Origin: DATMXT01 sp035560415
Lineage (GTDB): Bacteria > Bacillota > Clostridia > Oscillospirales > Feifaniaceae
DNA length: 7,286 nucleotides
Assembly: GCA_035560415.1 (NCBI GenBank)
Contig: DATMZG010000050.1
Span: 1-7,286 of the forward strand
Reading direction: 5' to 3'
Shown: in pieces, positions 5,250-7,286 of the stretch
Layout: each line of letters starts with the position of its first letter
Position numbering within the stretch: the first letter of the stretch is position 1
Made by a program: the position numbers and the translations under genes
The notes under the pieces: generated by a model
The model's database searches: none
The model's input: the letters and a program-made list of their open reading frames with translations, nothing else
What the model was told of the DNA's origin: nothing

Positions 5250-7196
5250 GTGAAAACATCCAGAAAACTCCTCGCCTTACTCCTGGGCATCTCTCTGCTG
5301 CTCGGCATGTTCGGCTGCGCCCCCAAAGCCGAAGAGCCCGAGACTCCGGCAGTCAGCCCGGCAGTTCCCAACGTGGGCACCGGTTCCACCGTTCCCATGA
5401 AGGCCGGCACATACAGCAAAGAGGTCACCGGCATGACCAACGGCCTTGTGGTCGAAACGACTGTTGGCGAGACTTTGATCGAAAAGGTCGAGGTCATTTC
5501 GCACAACGAGACCGCCGGCATCTCCGATCCGGCCATTGAACAAATTCCGGCCAAGATCGTTGAACTGCAGTCCATTAAGGTCGATGTGGTCTCCGGCGCC
5601 ACCCGTACATCGGAAGGCATCATCGCCGCCGTCTCCGCCGCGCTTGAAGAAGCGGGCGCCAAGCTCGAGGATTTCTCGATTGAATCCGGCGTTGTGACGG
5701 CAGCTGCTGCCGCCTGGCCGGTCATGGGTTCCTTTGAAGTTCCCGCCGCCTGGGACGAGAGTTATGATGTCGTCGTCGTGGGCAGCGGCTTTGCGGGCCT
5801 TGCCGCCGCGTACAGCGCAAAGACCGCCGGCGCCAACACGGTGCTCATTGAGAAGCAGGCCATGACGGGCGGAAACTCCGCCACCAACGGCGGCCAGTAT
5901 GCCGCTTACACGAGTAAAATCGCCGCGCAGCTTCAGACAGAGCTCAGCCTTGAGCCCGACACCGCCGCCAAGCACATCGAGGACACGATGAAGGGCGGCG
6001 ACTACATGAGCAAACTGCCGCTGGTCGAGAACATGGTCTACGGCGCCCCTTACTTCTTTGACCTGCTGCTCGACAACGGGCTTGAAATTCGCAATGTGCT
6101 GGCCCGTCCGGGCGGCCACTACGGCTACCGCACCTATGTCACGGTCAACCAGGTCGGCAGCGACATCACGAACGTCGAGCGCAAAATGGTCGACGACGCG
6201 GGCGTGCCGATTCAGCTCGAGACCAAGATGGTCGAGATCTACCGTACCCGCGACGAGGCCAACCGCGTCGTCGGTATCAAGGTTCAGCTGGCCGACGGCT
6301 CCACCAAGAACATTGAGGCCAAGAAGGGCCTGATTCTCGCCACCGGCGGCTTTTCCGCCAACGTCGCAATGCGCGAGACCCAGGTCCCTGCTTTGACGGC
6401 CGCCATCCCCACCACCAATAAGCCCGCCGCCACCGGCGAGGGCATTGTGCTGGCCCAGGCCATCGGCGCCAACACCACCCAGATGTCCAACATCCAGCTC
6501 TATCCGTTTGCCGACGCCCGCACCGGCATCCTCGACAAGTACGCAGTCTGGCCCTTCACCGGCCCCAGCTACGGCATCGTCTATGTCGACTATACGGGCG
6601 CCCGCTATGTCAATGAGGGCGAGCGCCGCGACGTCTGCGCCAAAGCGGCCTCCGACTCCGGATTTGTTTCCACCTACTCCATCTTCACCGAAGAGCTCGC
6701 CAAGTGGGTCAAGCCTGAGGAGATCGTCGAAGGCGTCGCCTCCGGCCGCGTCCTGAAGGCCGACACGCTCGAAGAACTCGCCGAGAAGATCAACGCGTAC
6801 GACATCAACGGCCAGTATCCCCAGGTCGACGGCGCCAAGCTGAAGGCCACGATCGCGGCCCACAACTCCTACATCGACTCCGGTGTGGACCCCGAATTCG
6901 GCAAGGTCATGGCCAGCACCATGATTAAGATGGAGACCGGTCCCTACTACGCCGTCTCCCAGTACCCCTCCGTGCACCACACGATGGGCGGACTTGTCAT
7001 CAACAAGAACACTGAAGTCGTTGACATTTTCGGCAACGTGATTCCGGGCCTGTATGCCGCCGGTGAAGTCACCGGAGGCGTCCACGGCACAAACCGCCTC
7101 GGCTCCAACGCCGACGCCGACTGCATGGCCAACGGCTACATCTCGGGCTACGTGGTTGTCACCGGCAAGCTGCCCGATTTCATTCCCCAGAACTAA
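5250..7196 (+). CDS. Flavinylated extracellular reductase lipoprotein (FMN_bind plus fumarate/urocanate-reductase-type FAD domain)
   Basis: This encodes 648 residues. Residues 1-22 are a basic start and a Leu-rich core ending at MFGC, giving a lipidated Cys23, then a Pro/Glu-rich linker. Residues about 50-146 are an FMN_bind domain with VDVVSGATRTS (111-121), the motif on whose Thr (here 118) an ApbE-type transferase attaches FMN covalently. After an Ala-rich linker, residues about 170-640 are the FAD_binding_2 reductase: VVVGSGFAG dinucleotide motif (175-183), EKQAMTGGNS (201-210), ILATGGF (362-368), NEGERRD (455-461, candidate proton-donor Arg), HHTMGGL (576-582), and GVHGTNRLGSNA with Arg616. 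This matches fumarate and urocanate reductases that reduce an activated C=C bond. Electrons would pass from a membrane donor through FMN to FAD outside the cell. No donor or ApbE gene is in the window. C-rich third codon positions suggest strong expression. Substrate unknown. Confidence 0.93.
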   Translation: MKTSRKLLALLLGISLLLGMFGCAPKAEEPETPAVSPAVPNVGTGSTVPMKAGTYSKEVTGMTNGLVVETTVGETLIEKVEVISHNETAGISDPAIEQIPAKIVELQSIKVDVVSGATRTSEGIIAAVSAALEEAGAKLEDFSIESGVVTAAAAAWPVMGSFEVPAAWDESYDVVVVGSGFAGLAAAYSAKTAGANTVLIEKQAMTGGNSATNGGQYAAYTSKIAAQLQTELSLEPDTAAKHIEDTMKGGDYMSKLPLVENMVYGAPYFFDLLLDNGLEIRNVLARPGGHYGYRTYVTVNQVGSDITNVERKMVDDAGVPIQLETKMVEIYRTRDEANRVVGIKVQLADGSTKNIEAKKGLILATGGFSANVAMRETQVPALTAAIPTTNKPAATGEGIVLAQAIGANTTQMSNIQLYPFADARTGILDKYAVWPFTGPSYGIVYVDYTGARYVNEGERRDVCAKAASDSGFVSTYSIFTEELAKWVKPEEIVEGVASGRVLKADTLEELAEKINAYDINGQYPQVDGAKLKATIAAHNSYIDSGVDPEFGKVMASTMIKMETGPYYAVSQYPSVHHTMGGLVINKNTEVVDIFGNVIPGLYAAGEVTGGVHGTNRLGSNADADCMANGYISGYVVVTGKLPDFIPQN

Positions 7197-7217
7197 TCAC
7201 ACAGTTTTTCCCCTTTT

Positions 7218-7266
7218 GCCGCCTCCCCGCCGCAACAACCGCGGCGGGGAGGCGGCGCCTTTATTT
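7218..7266 (+). terminator. Strong intrinsic terminator after the reductase gene
   Basis: A perfect 16-bp GC-rich stem (7218-7233 with 7241-7256) encloses the loop AACAACC. It is followed by GCCTTTATTT and starts 21 nt past the stop codon. It marks the end of the LysR-reductase unit. Confidence 0.85.
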
Positions 7267-7286
7267 CACGCGCATATGTACACATA

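Noticed and set aside
5277..7085. 602-codon open frame on the minus strand opposite the reductase gene
   Set aside because: It is antisense to a clearly recognised protein. The frame is open only because of the strong codon bias of the real gene, and its translation is repetitive Gly/Asp/Val/His-rich with no family resemblance.

Overview
This window looks like chromosomal DNA from an anaerobic, spore-forming member of the Clostridia (Bacillota) with fairly high GC. The evidence is a PdaA-type cortex deacetylase, a FapA/DUF342 protein, strong AGGAGG-type ribosome binding sites, several GTG starts, and a lipoprotein flavin reductase of the kind common in gut Clostridia. No RNA gene, CRISPR array, insertion sequence or phage gene could be recognised.

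Layout. Positions 1-3623 hold three minus-strand genes. A fapA-like gene (1527 to 79) ends at a perfect palindromic terminator (1-48). A gene-poor stretch follows (1528-2030), with two minus-strand terminator-like hairpins that have no evident parent gene. Then comes a pdaA-like polysaccharide deacetylase (2967 to 2101) with its own palindromic terminator (2031-2056). An mntP manganese exporter gene (3623 to 3051) lies 83 nt upstream of pdaA. The 3624-4130 interval is a divergent control region: a minus-strand promoter for mntP framed by an inverted repeat, and a good plus-strand promoter (3774-3802) followed by a leader of about 320 nt. On the plus strand are a LysR-type regulator (4131-5060) and a 648-residue lipoprotein flavin reductase (5250-7196). 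The reductase has its own near-consensus promoter with an overlapping palindrome and ends at a strong hairpin (7218-7256).

How the parts fit. The plus-strand pair looks like a small respiratory module. The reductase carries a lipobox cysteine, an FMN_bind domain with an SGAT covalent-flavinylation motif, and a fumarate/urocanate-reductase-type FAD domain with its catalytic Arg/His signature. It should sit outside the membrane and reduce an unsaturated organic acid using electrons delivered through its FMN domain. The LysR protein beside it is the natural candidate regulator, and the palindrome over the promoter has the TTGT-N10-ACAA spacing of the redox repressor Rex. The substrate cannot be named from sequence. 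The minus-strand genes are mainly housekeeping, envelope or sporulation functions and are not obviously linked to the reductase.
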